From: Pseudothioclava sp033100795
GTDB taxonomy: Bacteria; Pseudomonadota; Alphaproteobacteria; Rhodobacterales; Rhodobacteraceae
Direction of reading: 5' to 3'
DNA: 64,000 nt
NCBI RefSeq assembly: GCF_033100795.1
Contig: NZ_JAWLVI010000004.1
Span: forward strand, 124,001-188,000
Below the pieces are notes generated by a model. It had not been told where the DNA came from. It ran no database searches and worked only from the letters and a program-made list of their open reading frames with translations. Within the stretch, counting starts at the first letter, position 1. Every line of letters starts with the position of its first letter. The position numbers were made by a program, and so were the translations under genes. Of the stretch, positions 42,596 to 51,884 are shown piece by piece.

Positions 42596-43710
42596 AACCG
42601 GCGCACAATGACCGAGCCGACCGAGTATCCTGCGCCGAAAGAGCAGATCAGCCCCGTCTCGCCCGCCGCCAGATCGCCGGAATAGGTGTCGAACGCGATG
42701 ATCGACCCTGCCGACGAGGTATTCGCGTAATCTTGCAGGATATTGGGCTGCTCTCCCTCGACCGGATCGCGCCCCAGCACCTTGCGGCCGATAAAATCGT
42801 TCATCGTCTTGTTGGCCTGATGCAGCCAGAGGCGCCTTAGGCTGCCCGCCTCGATACCCGCCTCGGACAGATGGCCAAGGATATGCGCCGAGACCATCGG
42901 CAGCACCTCTTTGAACACCTTGCGGCCCTCTTGCATGAACTGCATGTCGCGCCGGTCCGCCATGCCATCGGGGCGGGTTTTGCGCAGGAAACCATTGTTA
43001 TTACGGATGTTATTCGAGAACTCGGTCGCGCAGCGGGTCGAGAGGACTTCAAACCCGTGCGTGGCGTCCTCCATCCGTTCGATCACCGTCGCGGTGGCCA
43101 CGTCGCCAAAGATGAAGTGGCAATCGCGGTCGCGCCATTCCAGATGCCCCGAGGTGATTTCAGGGTTCACCACGATCGCGCGCCGGACAGATCCCGCACG
43201 GATCATATCCGCCGCCGCCTGTATCCCGAAAGTCGCCGAGGAACAGGCGACGTTCATGTCGAAGGCAAAGCCGCCCGCGCCCAGAAGCTTTTGAATTTCA
43301 ATCGCTATCGCCGGATAGGCGCGTTCCATATTGGAGGCGGCACAGATCACCAGATCAATCTCGTCCCCCTTGCGCCCCGCATTGGCCAGCGCGGTTTCGC
43401 AGGCCCGCAGCGCCATTTCCGCCATGATCCCCGGCTCGTCATCCGAGCGCTGGCGGAACTCGGGATACATCCGCGCAGGGTCCAGAACGCCCGACTTGTT
43501 CATCACATAGCGGCTTTCGATGCCGGACGCCTTGAAGATGAACTCGCTCGACGAATGCGGGATCGGCTCAACGCTGCCCGCCGCAATCGCCTCGGCATTC
43601 GCAGCGTTCACGCGGTCGGCATAGGCATTGAACGCGACCACCAGCTCATCGTTGCTGATGGCTTCTGGCGGGGTAAAAACGCCGGTTCCGGTGATCGCAA
43701 CTTTGAACAT
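42592..43710 (-). CDS. Beta-ketoacyl-ACP synthase III-like (FabH family)
   Basis: A 372-residue thiolase-fold condensing enzyme. Catalytic residues are visible: Cys in NVACSSATFGIQ, His in WLHQANKTMNDFI, Asn in DYANTSSAGSI. It is about 50 residues longer than housekeeping FabH, with an inserted N-terminal region (YADRVNAANAEAIAAGSVEPIPH). It is not next to plsX or fab genes, so it may be a secondary KAS III for special acyl chains; that is inference. The start at MFKVAITGTGVFTP has AGGA upstream. Confidence 0.87.
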   Translation of the reverse strand: MFKVAITGTGVFTPPEAISNDELVVAFNAYADRVNAANAEAIAAGSVEPIPHSSSEFIFKASGIESRYVMNKSGVLDPARMYPEFRQRSDDEPGIMAEMALRACETALANAGRKGDEIDLVICAASNMERAYPAIAIEIQKLLGAGGFAFDMNVACSSATFGIQAAADMIRAGSVRRAIVVNPEITSGHLEWRDRDCHFIFGDVATATVIERMEDATHGFEVLSTRCATEFSNNIRNNNGFLRKTRPDGMADRRDMQFMQEGRKVFKEVLPMVSAHILGHLSEAGIEAGSLRRLWLHQANKTMNDFIGRKVLGRDPVEGEQPNILQDYANTSSAGSIIAFDTYSGDLAAGETGLICSFGAGYSVGSVIVRRF

Positions 43711-43768
43711 CTTATCCTCCACGGGGCTTTCGCGGAGTCTTTGCCCCGTTGCCGCAAAGGTCAAGTTC

Positions 43769-44710
43769 TCAAAGCAGGTTCGGCGGAGGGTTGCCGTCAC
43801 GGAATGCGCGCAGATTATCCAGCGCCATCATCCCCATCGCAGTGCGCACCTCTTCGGCGGCGGTGCCCAGATGCGGCAGCAAAGTGACGTTATCAAGCCC
43901 GATCAGCGCCTTTGGAACGCGCGGTTCGAACTCGTAGACATCAAGCCCGGCCCCGGCAATCCCGCCCGCCTGCAAACAGGCGATAAGATCGGTTTCTTGC
44001 AAGATGTCCCCGCGCGCGATGTTGATCAGATGCGCATGAGGTTGCATTTGTGCAAGTGCGCCTGCGTCGATCAGGTGATGCGTTTGCGCTGTCGCAGGCA
44101 CCGCAATCACCACGATGTCCGCCTTTAGCGCCTCTGCAAACGAGACCTGCGTCGCCGGGCAGCCCGGTTCCGCCACGGGCGAGCGATTGCAAAAGACAAC
44201 CTCCATCCCGAAGCCGAAATGACAGCGCTTCGCGATAGCTTTGCCGATCCGGCCCATGCCGATAATCCCGACCCGCTTGCCCGAGACATGAAGGCCCAGC
44301 ATCTGCGTCGGCTGCCACCCCGTCCACTGCCCCGAGCGCACCAGCCGTTCCCCCTCGGCGGCACGGCGCGCGCTCATCAGGATCAGCGTCATCGCGATGT
44401 CGGCAGTCGCATCGGTCACGGCACCGGGCGTGTTGGTCACGGCGATACCCGCCGCCCGCGCAGCCGCCACGTCGATGTGGTTATAGCCCACCCCGAAATT
44501 CGCCAAGAGCTTGCAGCGCAGGGTGCCCTCAAATGCCTCGGCGCGGAAAGCGTCACCCAAGGTCGGCAGGATCAGATCATACCCGGCCATCGCGGCGCGG
44601 GCGTCCGCCACCGAAAACGGCGTCGGATCGTGGCGGAACTCGGCATCAAATTCCGCCGCGATCGCTGCCTCGACAGTTGCGGTCTGGCGCCGCGTGACAA
44701 GCAGGCGCAT
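43769..44710 (-). CDS. D-2-hydroxyacid dehydrogenase (glyoxylate/hydroxypyruvate reductase-like)
   Basis: A 313-residue NAD(P)-dependent dehydrogenase. Rossmann loop VGIIGMGRIGKAIAKRC, catalytic Arg region NIARGDIL, Glu in YEFEP and the catalytic His in LLPHLGTAA are present. The set fits reductases acting on glyoxylate, hydroxypyruvate or similar. The start is one base into the CsaA-like gene's stop, indicating coupling. Confidence 0.9.
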   Translation of the reverse strand: MRLLVTRRQTATVEAAIAAEFDAEFRHDPTPFSVADARAAMAGYDLILPTLGDAFRAEAFEGTLRCKLLANFGVGYNHIDVAAARAAGIAVTNTPGAVTDATADIAMTLILMSARRAAEGERLVRSGQWTGWQPTQMLGLHVSGKRVGIIGMGRIGKAIAKRCHFGFGMEVVFCNRSPVAEPGCPATQVSFAEALKADIVVIAVPATAQTHHLIDAGALAQMQPHAHLINIARGDILQETDLIACLQAGGIAGAGLDVYEFEPRVPKALIGLDNVTLLPHLGTAAEEVRTAMGMMALDNLRAFRDGNPPPNLL

Positions 44711-45045
44711 CAGAACATGCGCCCGCCGATTGGGACATCCTTGTCGGGCACCAGCAGCACCACCTCGCCGGCCTCATCCGGCACCCCCAGCACAAGCGCC
44801 TCGGACATGAACGGCCCGATCTGGCGCGGAGGGAAGTTCACCACCCCCATCACGCGCCGCCCGACCAGATCTTCGGGCGCATAATGCACCGTGATCTGAG
44901 CCGAGCTTTTCTTCACCCCGATCTCGGGGCCATAATCGACCCAGAGCTTGATCGCGGGCTTGCGCGCCTCGGGGAAGGGCTCGGCCTGAACCACCTGCCC
45001 CACGCGGATATCGACCTTCAGGAAATCGTCGAAGGAGATGGTCAT
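44710..45045 (-). CDS. tRNA-binding protein, CsaA-like
   Basis: A 111-residue OB-fold EMAP/Trbp111 domain: MTISFDDFLKVDIRVGQVVQAEPFPEARKPAIKLWVDYG and a C-terminal LVLGVPDEAGEVVLLVPDKDVPIGGRMF. Such dimeric proteins bind the outer corner of tRNA; CsaA of Bacillus also shows chaperone-like activity. Between proC and the dehydrogenase gene with overlaps on both sides (4 bases and 1 base), so it is translationally coupled to both. Confidence 0.92.
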   Translation of the reverse strand: MTISFDDFLKVDIRVGQVVQAEPFPEARKPAIKLWVDYGPEIGVKKSSAQITVHYAPEDLVGRRVMGVVNFPPRQIGPFMSEALVLGVPDEAGEVVLLVPDKDVPIGGRMF

Positions 45046-45854
45046 CCGGCAAGCTCCCGGTTGCGTTTGATATTGGCGGCGACCGCGCGGCTTAGAAGCC
45101 CTGGGAAACCGGTCTCCGGCTCCATCAGCACCTCAAGCGCCGCAGCGGTTGTGCCACCTGGCGAGGTCACGTTGATACGCAGTTGCGCGGGGCTGTCGTC
45201 GGATTTTTCAGCCAGTTCTCCCGCCCCCGCAACCGTCGTCTTGGCAAGCTGCATGGCCAGTTCGGGCGAAAGCCCCTGCTCGACACCGGCGGCGGCCATC
45301 GTCTCGATCAGGTGGAACACATAGGCCGGACCGGAGCCGGAAACGCCGATGACTGCATCCATCTGGCCTTCGTCCTCCAGCCGCACGACCTGCCCCACCG
45401 CGAGCAACAGCGCCTCGGCCAGATCCAGATGCGCAGGCGTCGCGACGGTGTTACCGACAATCGCGGTAATCCCGCGCCCGACCGCCGCCGGCGTGTTCGG
45501 CATCGCGCGCACAAGCGGCGTATCACCCCCCAAAAGCCGCGCGTAGGTCTCAATCGTGATACCAGCAGCCACCGTCACGAACAGCGTCTTGCCACCGCCC
45601 ATCGCAGCCAGTTGCGGCAGCGCCTCACCCATCATCTGCGGCTTGACCGCCAGCAGAACCACCGCCGGCGCCTCGGGCAGACCTGCGTTGAGATGAACCC
45701 CCGTCGCCTTAAGCCAGTCCGAAGGATGCGGGTCCAGCACATAGACGCTGGTTGCGGGCAGCCCATTCGACAGCCAGCCCTGCAACATAGCCGAGCCCAT
45801 CTTGCCACAGCCCAGAAGCACAAGGCCGCGCATTGCAATATCCGAAAAATCCAT
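45042..45854 (-). CDS. proC: Pyrroline-5-carboxylate reductase
   Basis: A 270-residue enzyme for the last step of proline synthesis. N-terminal Rossmann motif VLLGCGKMGSAMLQGWL, MPNTPAAVGRGITA and C-terminal NVTSPGGTTAAALEVL are diagnostic. Length is normal. The start at MDFSDIAMRG has an AGGGGG site upstream. First gene of the proC-csaA-dehydrogenase group if no promoter is in between; the YbjN gene precedes it by 28 bases. Confidence 0.96.
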   Translation of the reverse strand: MDFSDIAMRGLVLLGCGKMGSAMLQGWLSNGLPATSVYVLDPHPSDWLKATGVHLNAGLPEAPAVVLLAVKPQMMGEALPQLAAMGGGKTLFVTVAAGITIETYARLLGGDTPLVRAMPNTPAAVGRGITAIVGNTVATPAHLDLAEALLLAVGQVVRLEDEGQMDAVIGVSGSGPAYVFHLIETMAAAGVEQGLSPELAMQLAKTTVAGAGELAEKSDDSPAQLRINVTSPGGTTAAALEVLMEPETGFPGLLSRAVAANIKRNRELAG

Positions 45855-45882
45855 GAAACCCCCTTTGTCGTCGGGGTGCAGA

Positions 45883-46386
45883 TTAGGCGCGCCCGTAAGC
45901 CTCTGCAATGGCGACCTGCATCGCGGCCTCGGGCGTTTCATTGCCCCAGCAACCAAGCTGGAACGCGGGGTAAAAGCGCTCGGATGCGATGACCGCCGCG
46001 CCGATCAGCCGGTCGATCTGGTCAGGAGCCGGAACCTGCCCGCCCGACAGCAGCAGCCCGTAGCGCCAAACCATCAGGCGCTGGTCGTGCCAATAGGTAA
46101 ACGCGCCCGTCCAGCACATGTCATTCGCGCGGTTCAGAATATCGAACAGCACCGGCAGCCGGTCGGTCGGCGGGTCCATCTCGAAGGTCGAGATCAGCCG
46201 CAGGGTCTCGTCCTGTGCGGACCACGCCAGGGTGATGGAATAGGTGCGCCACTGTCCTTCGACCGTCATCGCGATCTGGTCTTCGGTGACGCGGTCGAAT
46301 TCCCATTCATGCGCCTCGGCCAGATATTCGACCACATCAATCGGATGCAGATCTTCGAACGACAGGAAGTCCTCGCTCAGTGCCAT
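45883..46386 (-). CDS. YbjN-domain protein
   Basis: A 167-residue YbjN (type III secretion chaperone-like fold) protein: LHPIDVVEYLAEAHEWEFDRVTEDQIAMTVEGQWRTYSITLAWSAQDETLRLISTF and FDILNRANDMCWTGAFTYWHDQRLMVWRYG. YbjN proteins are cytoplasmic and affect stress and motility in E. coli by unknown means. The start at MALSEDFLSF is conserved; the longer frame upstream runs into the non-coding gap. Likely first gene before proC. Confidence 0.87.
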   Translation of the reverse strand: MALSEDFLSFEDLHPIDVVEYLAEAHEWEFDRVTEDQIAMTVEGQWRTYSITLAWSAQDETLRLISTFEMDPPTDRLPVLFDILNRANDMCWTGAFTYWHDQRLMVWRYGLLLSGGQVPAPDQIDRLIGAAVIASERFYPAFQLGCWGNETPEAAMQVAIAEAYGRA

Positions 46387-46992
46387 TGCCCCAATCCCCC
46401 TGCTCTTTGCGCCAAGGGGATCACACCCCCTAACCCTTGGTGACTGCACTAACTGGCGCGTGGCAGCGCGCCGTGCATACAATATATCGTGTTCCCAAAA
46501 CCGCCACCTGTAAAGCAAATTGTCGTGGATAACTCGGGAGGCCGCCACAAAATCTGGGGATAGATGGGGGAGATCATGCCAATATGAGGCGCTACGCGCT
46601 GAAGAAACCGCCTTCGTCCTGCGATAAAGAGGCGCAAGATTGGAATATTCGGTGCAAGGAATGGATGGGACAACCCGACGGTCACGGAACGCGCCCAGAC
46701 ATCCGTGGTCACGGTGCCGATGTCCTCGTCGTCGGGGATCCGGCCCAACCCGGAGCATCCAATGCCAAACGCATCTAGCACTACAGTAGATACATCAGCC
46801 CAGCCGCAAAGAAGCCAAACCAGAGCATCTCCATTCGCCAATAGTAATAACCATGACGGTTAAACGTATAAGGGATTCTCTTGGTCAGCAATTTGATCAA
46901 CACCCGTGCTTAGCCCGAAGACGAGCCTGAAGAAAAACGAGAGCATTTACAGATGCTTAGCTAAGATCTGGGCATTGATTTTAAGAGGATAA
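46387..46992. other. 600-bp gap without a supported gene
   Basis: Lies between YbjN and tRNA-Thr. Short open frames occur on both strands (for example 46449-46841 minus), but none has a ribosome site, conserved motif or normal codon use. The part after 46780 is visibly richer in A and T than its surroundings. It may hold the promoter of the YbjN gene and remnants of older DNA. Confidence 0.5.
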
Positions 46993-47067
<75 letters not shown>

Positions 47068-47182
47068 ACCGGCGCGGTCCGTTTCGACCGTGGGCGGGGA
47101 TTTAGCGGTATTCGCCGAGGGGCGCAAGCACAAATCTCGACTTCTCTCGACACGAATTTTCGAACCCTATAGAGAGAAGAAC

Positions 47183-47338
47183 ATGAACGAGAAAAAATCC
47201 CAGTCCGGCAACGGAAAATCACGGTCCGAGATCGAGCGCGAAGAGCGTTTGCGTGCCGCGCTGCGGGCGAATCTGCAGCGGCGCAAGGCGCAAACACGCG
47301 CGCGCAAGACCGATGACGGGGCAAAAGAGGGCGAGTAG
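47183..47338 (+). CDS. Small basic protein upstream of murA
   Basis: A 51-residue protein MNEKKSQSGNGKSRSEIERE followed by a basic helix (RLRAALRANLQRRKAQTRARK) and an acidic end. AGAGAGAAG precedes the ATG, and its stop is 3 bases before the murA start. Such tiny charged proteins occur before murA in other Rhodobacteraceae. Function unknown; coupling to murA translation is likely. Confidence 0.75.
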   Translation: MNEKKSQSGNGKSRSEIEREERLRAALRANLQRRKAQTRARKTDDGAKEGE

Positions 47339-47341
47339 CGC

Positions 47342-48610
47342 ATGGATCAGATTATCGTAACGGGCAACGGGCCGCTGAATGGCGAGATTCCGATTGCGGG
47401 GGCCAAGAACGCCTGCCTGGCACTGATGCCGGCGACGCTTTTGTCGGAAGAGCCGCTGACGCTGACCAATGCGCCGCGCCTGTCAGATATTGCGACGATG
47501 AAGCAGCTTCTGGCCTCGCTTGGCGCCGAGGTGACGCAGTTGCAGGACGGTCAGGTTCTGGCGATGGCCTCGCATGGCGAAATGAACCCGGTCGCGGACT
47601 ATGACATCGTGCGCAAGATGCGCGCCTCGAACCTTGTGCTGGGGCCGCTTCTGGCGCGGCTGGGTCATGCGGTTGTCTCGCTGCCCGGCGGCTGCGCGAT
47701 TGGCGCGCGCCCGATGGATATTCACATCGACGCACTCGAATCCCTTGGCGCGCAGATCGAGCTGAAAGACGGCTATCTGCACGCGAAAACCCAAGGCGGG
47801 CTGAAGGGCGCGGTCCACGAGATGCGCTTTGCCTCGGTCGGGGCGACGGAAAACTTCCTGATGGCGGCGGTTCTGGCCAAGGGCACGAGTGTATTGAAAA
47901 ACGCAGCCCGCGAGCCGGAGATCGTCGATCTGGCCGATTGCCTGCGCAAGATGGGTGCCCAGATCGAGGGCGACGGCACCTCGACCATCGAGATTCAGGG
48001 GGTGGACCGCCTGCACGGTGCAACCCACCCTGTCGTGACCGACCGGATCGAGCTTGGCACCTATATGCTGGCCCCTGCGATTGCGGGCGGCGAGGTGGAG
48101 TGCCTGGGCGGGCGGATCAACCTTTTGGAAAGCTTCTGCGAGAAACTGGACGCGGCGGGCATCTCGGTCGAGGAAACCGCGCGCGGCCTGAAGGTCAAAC
48201 GCAAGGGCGACCGCATCCGCGCGGTCGACATCGTGACCGAGCCTTACCCCGGCTTCCCGACCGACCTGCAAGCGCAGATGATGGCGCTTTTGTGCACCGC
48301 CGAAGGCACCTCGGTGCTGGAGGAAACCATCTTCGAAAACCGCTTCATGCACGCGCCCGAACTGATGCGGATGGGCGCCAAGATCGACGTGCACGGCGGC
48401 CATGCAACGGTGCATGGTGTGACGGGCCTGCGCGGTGCGCCGGTGATGGCGACCGATCTGCGCGCCTCGGTCTCGCTGATCCTCGCGGGGCTTGCCGCCG
48501 AGGGCGAAACCATCGTGCGCCGCGTCTATCACCTTGATCGCGGCTACGAGCGCCTCGTGCGCAAGCTCAAGGCGGTGGGCGCCAAAATCGAGCGGGTGAA
48601 AGAAGAATGA
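47342..48610 (+). CDS. murA: UDP-N-acetylglucosamine 1-carboxyvinyltransferase
   Basis: A 422-residue EPSP-fold enzyme, first committed step of peptidoglycan synthesis. It begins MDQIIVTGNGPLNGEIPIAGAKNACLALM (Lys of KN active site) and has the loop region LPGGCAIGARPMDIH with the reactive Cys targeted by fosfomycin in sensitive enzymes. Normal length. The stop overlaps the DUF2948 start by 4 bases. Confidence 0.97.
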   Translation: MDQIIVTGNGPLNGEIPIAGAKNACLALMPATLLSEEPLTLTNAPRLSDIATMKQLLASLGAEVTQLQDGQVLAMASHGEMNPVADYDIVRKMRASNLVLGPLLARLGHAVVSLPGGCAIGARPMDIHIDALESLGAQIELKDGYLHAKTQGGLKGAVHEMRFASVGATENFLMAAVLAKGTSVLKNAAREPEIVDLADCLRKMGAQIEGDGTSTIEIQGVDRLHGATHPVVTDRIELGTYMLAPAIAGGEVECLGGRINLLESFCEKLDAAGISVEETARGLKVKRKGDRIRAVDIVTEPYPGFPTDLQAQMMALLCTAEGTSVLEETIFENRFMHAPELMRMGAKIDVHGGHATVHGVTGLRGAPVMATDLRASVSLILAGLAAEGETIVRRVYHLDRGYERLVRKLKAVGAKIERVKEE

Positions 48611-49086
48611 CCCGCGACGCGCGCTTCGAGGATGGCAGCGAAGGCCCGCTGGCACTTCGGGCCGAAACCGCCGAAGACCTGTCGGTGATTGCAGCACTCG
48701 TGCAAGACGCGGTTCTGCCGACCTCGGAGATTGCCTGGGATGCCAAGGCGCGGCGTTTGGCGTGCCTTCTCAACCGCTTTCGATGGGAGGACAAGGACGC
48801 CGCCGAGGCCGAGGGCCGCCCGTTCGAACGCGTGCAATCGCTGCTGGTGATTTCGGATGTGGCCTCGGTGCAGAGCATGGGCGTGGATCGCAAGGACCGC
48901 GAACTGGTGCTGTCGGTCCTCGACCTGAGTTTCGAAGAGACATCCGAGGGCGCGGGGCGCCTGATCCTGACCGTGGCGGGCGACGGGGCAATCGCGGCCT
49001 CGGTCGAGTGCCTTTCGGTCGATCTGCGCGATGTCACCCGCCCCTACCGCGCCGTTTCAGGCAAAGCGCCGCACCATCCCGACTGA
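48607..49086 (+). CDS. DUF2948 family protein
   Basis: A 159-residue protein with LRAETAEDLSVIAALVQDAVLPTSEIAWDAKARRLACLLNRFRWE and DLSFEETSEGAGRLILTVAGDGAIAASVECLSVDLRDV, the DUF2948 pattern found across alphaproteobacteria between murA and hisD. Function unknown. Coupled to murA by overlap; hisD follows 58 bases later. Confidence 0.88.
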   Translation: MTRDARFEDGSEGPLALRAETAEDLSVIAALVQDAVLPTSEIAWDAKARRLACLLNRFRWEDKDAAEAEGRPFERVQSLLVISDVASVQSMGVDRKDRELVLSVLDLSFEETSEGAGRLILTVAGDGAIAASVECLSVDLRDVTRPYRAVSGKAPHHPD

Positions 49087-49144
49087 ACCCCGCTTGGCAA
49101 GCGTCGCGCAAGGCTCTATCCCCTTGGCGACCAAGGAGAGACCG

Positions 49145-50455
49145 ATGCCGCATTTCCTCGATACCAGCGCCGCCGATTTCGATCTACGCTTCACCGAGCT
49201 TCTGGGAATGAAGCGCGAGGACAGCCCCGATGTCGATACCGCCGTGGCGGGGATCATCGCCGATGTGCGCGCGAACGGTGACGCGGCGGTGATTGCGCTG
49301 ACGTCGAAATTCGACCGGCTGGATCTGACACCCGAAACGCTGGCGTTCTCGGAGGCAGAGATCGAGGCGGAAATCGCCAAAGTCTCGCCCGAGGAACGCG
49401 CAGCCCTTGAACTGGCCGCCGAGCGCATCCGCGACTATCACCTGCGCCAGATGCCCGAGGATGCGCGCTGGACCGAACCCACCGGCGCGGAACTTGGCTG
49501 GCGCTGGTCGCCTGTTTCGGCGGCGGGGCTTTATGTGCCGGGCGGGCTGGCAAGCTATCCCTCGTCGGTTCTGATGAACGCGATCCCCGCCAAGGTCGCG
49601 GGGGTCGAGCGCCTTGTTGTTGTCTGCCCGACGCCCGACGGCGTGGTGAACCCGCTTGTTCTGCTGGCGGCAAAGATTGCAGGCGTGGATACCGTCTACC
49701 GCATCGGCGGTGCGCAGGCTGTGGCCGCGCTGGCCTATGGCACCGACACGATCACGCCGGTCGATAAGATCACCGGCCCCGGCAACGCCTTTGTCGCCGC
49801 AGCCAAGCGCCGCGTGTTCGGCAAGGTCGGCATCGACATGATCGCGGGGCCGTCGGAAATTCTGGTGATTGCGGACAGCACCGCCAACCCCGACTGGATC
49901 GCGATTGATCTGCTTAGTCAGGCCGAACACGATGCTTCGGCGCAGTCGATCCTGATTACGCCCGACGCCGATCTGGGCCGCGCGGTCGTCGCCGCGGTCG
50001 AGAAACACCTCGAAACGCTGGAACGCCGCGCGATTGCGGGGCCAAGCTGGCAGGACTTTGGCGCGGTGATCGTGACCCGCGATCTGTCCGAGGCCGCAGC
50101 CCTGTCGAACCGCGCCGCCCCCGAACACCTTGAACTGTGCGTCGCGGACCCTGACGCGCTGGCGGACGAAATCACCCATGCGGGCGCAATCTTCCTTGGC
50201 AGCTACACCCCCGAGGCCATCGGCGATTATATCGGTGGCCCGAACCATGTGTTGCCGACGGCACGCTCGGCGCGGTTTTCGTCTGGCCTGTCCGTTCTGG
50301 ACTTCCTCAAGCGCACGACTTTGGCCAAGATGACCCCTGCGGCGCTTAAAGCCATCGGCCCCTCGGCCGAGGTTCTGGCAAAGTCCGAAAGTTTGCAGGC
50401 CCACGGCCTGTCTGTGCGTGCGCGCCTTGATGCGCTCAATGAAGGGAACGAGTGA
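49145..50455 (+). CDS. hisD: Histidinol dehydrogenase
   Basis: A 436-residue zinc enzyme for the last two steps of histidine synthesis. Conserved blocks: WRWSPVSAAGLYVPGGLASYPSSVLMNAIPAKVAG, RIGGAQAVAALAYGT, KITGPGNAFVAAAKR, DMIAGPSEILVIAD and SQAEHDASAQ with Zn ligands. The start at MPHFLDTSAADFD has GGAGAG upstream. The stop overlaps the UPF0262 start by one base. Confidence 0.97.
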   Translation: MPHFLDTSAADFDLRFTELLGMKREDSPDVDTAVAGIIADVRANGDAAVIALTSKFDRLDLTPETLAFSEAEIEAEIAKVSPEERAALELAAERIRDYHLRQMPEDARWTEPTGAELGWRWSPVSAAGLYVPGGLASYPSSVLMNAIPAKVAGVERLVVVCPTPDGVVNPLVLLAAKIAGVDTVYRIGGAQAVAALAYGTDTITPVDKITGPGNAFVAAAKRRVFGKVGIDMIAGPSEILVIADSTANPDWIAIDLLSQAEHDASAQSILITPDADLGRAVVAAVEKHLETLERRAIAGPSWQDFGAVIVTRDLSEAAALSNRAAPEHLELCVADPDALADEITHAGAIFLGSYTPEAIGDYIGGPNHVLPTARSARFSSGLSVLDFLKRTTLAKMTPAALKAIGPSAEVLAKSESLQAHGLSVRARLDALNEGNE

Positions 50456-50934
50456 TGTCGCGGATTGTGCGGCTTGAGATCGACGATTCGGGCCTGCCCG
50501 CGCCCACGCCCGAGATGGAGCAGGAACGCCGCGTGGCGGTGTTCGACCTGCTTGAGGATAACTCGTTCCAGATACCGGGCCGCGATGGTGCCGACGCGCC
50601 CGAAGGGCCGTTCGCCCTTTTGCTGGCCGTGCGCAACGGGCGGCTGGTCTTTGATACCGCGACCGAAGCGGGCGACAAGGTGGCCGAGTTCCACCTGTCT
50701 TTCGGCCCCTTCCGCCAGACCGTGAAGGACTATTTCCAGATCTGCGAAAGCTATTTCGAGGCGGTGAAACGCCTGCCGCCCTCGCAGATCGAGGCCATCG
50801 ACATGGCGCGGCGCGGCATCCACAACGAGGGCGCGCGCCTGCTGCAGGAGCGCCTTGAGGGCAAAGCGACCATCGACATCGACACCGCGCGGCGCCTGTT
50901 CACCCTTGTTTGCGCGCTCACGCCGAGGTCGTAA
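50455..50934 (+). CDS. UPF0262 family protein
   Basis: A 159-residue protein, MSRIVRLEIDDSGLPAPTPEMEQERRVAVFDLLEDNSF and FHLSFGPFRQTVKDYFQICESYFEAVKRLPPSQIEAIDMARRGIHNEGA, matching the UPF0262 family restricted to alphaproteobacteria. Function unknown. It uses the ATG in TGATG at the end of hisD; a GTG one codon upstream is less likely. Part of the murA-hisD-phosphatase run. Confidence 0.9.
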   Translation: MSRIVRLEIDDSGLPAPTPEMEQERRVAVFDLLEDNSFQIPGRDGADAPEGPFALLLAVRNGRLVFDTATEAGDKVAEFHLSFGPFRQTVKDYFQICESYFEAVKRLPPSQIEAIDMARRGIHNEGARLLQERLEGKATIDIDTARRLFTLVCALTPRS

Positions 50935-50937
50935 CGC

Positions 50938-51390
50938 ATGGGTGAGCTTCCCTCCTCGGTTCTGTTTTGCTGCGACCACAACTCCACGCGCTCGCCGATG
51001 GCCGAAGGGATGATGAAGCATTTTTACGGCACGGGCTGTTATGTGCAGTCGGTCGGCGTGAAATCCGAACTGGAAGTGGACGGTTTCACCATCGCGGTGA
51101 TGGCCGAAATGGGCATCGACCTGAGCCGACACAAGGTGCGCTCCTTCGACCAGTTGCGCGAATGGGGCGACGATCTGTCGGCCTTTGATCTGGTGATCGC
51201 GTTGTCGCCCGCCTCGCAGCGCCAGGCGCTGGAACTGACGCGGGTCTATCACCTTGAGGTCGAATACTGGCACATCATGGACCCGACCGGCATCGGTGAA
51301 ACCCGCGAGGCCAAGCTTTCTGCCTACCGCCAGACGCGCGAACAGATCCGCAGCCGCATGATTGATCGTTTCGGCCCGCCCAACGCCTGA
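50938..51390 (+). CDS. Low-molecular-weight protein phosphatase
   Basis: A 150-residue LMW-PTP fold protein. The P loop is CDHNSTRSP (Cys-x5-Arg, Cys 12 to Arg 18), preceded by VLFC; the general-acid Asp region is HIMDPTG. The loop differs from the common CxGNxxRSP by having Asp-His, so the substrate may differ from phosphotyrosine proteins. Three bases after UPF0262, in the same operon. Confidence 0.87.
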   Translation: MGELPSSVLFCCDHNSTRSPMAEGMMKHFYGTGCYVQSVGVKSELEVDGFTIAVMAEMGIDLSRHKVRSFDQLREWGDDLSAFDLVIALSPASQRQALELTRVYHLEVEYWHIMDPTGIGETREAKLSAYRQTREQIRSRMIDRFGPPNA

Positions 51391-51476
51391 CGCAAGCGGG
51401 GCGAATTGTGTCGCGCGCGGGGTTTGACGAGGCGCGGCACGCGTGGCACGACTAGCCAAACCAACAGGAGTTTCCA

Positions 51477-51884
51477 ATGCCCCGCGCAACCGCCCTTGAT
51501 CTGATTTCCCGCTATTATGCTGCCTTCAACGCAGGCGACACCGACGCGATGGAGGCGCTTTTGTCGCCCGGGTTCGAGCATCACGTCAACGAGGGCAATA
51601 TCCGCAAGGGCGCCGAGGCGTTTCGCGACTTCAACGCTCATATGACGCGCTGCTACAAAGAGCACCTGACCGACATCGTCATCATGGCCAATGACGCAGG
51701 AACCCGCGCGGCAGCCGAGTTTGTCGTGAACGGTGTTTATCTGGAAACCGACGGCGATCTGCCGACCGCGAAAGGGCAGGAATACGTCTTGCCCGCAGGC
51801 ACGTTCTTTACCCTTGATGAGCGCGGGATTGCCCGCGTGACGACCTATTACAACCTTGCGGACTGGGTCCGTCAGGTCTCGTGA
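51477..51884 (+). CDS. NTF2-like/SnoaL-type protein
   Basis: A 135-residue single domain: ALDLISRYYAAFNAGDTDAMEALLSPGFEHHVNEGNIRKGAEAFRDFNAHM and C-terminal AGTFFTLDERGIARVTTYYNLADW. This is the nuclear-transport-factor-2/ketosteroid-isomerase cone fold, used for small-molecule binding or isomerisation; the ligand is unknown. AGGAG lies upstream. The stop overlaps the GNAT start by one base. Confidence 0.88.
   Translation: MPRATALDLISRYYAAFNAGDTDAMEALLSPGFEHHVNEGNIRKGAEAFRDFNAHMTRCYKEHLTDIVIMANDAGTRAAAEFVVNGVYLETDGDLPTAKGQEYVLPAGTFFTLDERGIARVTTYYNLADWVRQVS

Noticed and set aside
46449..46841. A 130-codon minus-strand frame in the gap before tRNA-Thr
   Set aside because: No ribosome site, no recognisable motif and odd composition; not supported as a gene.
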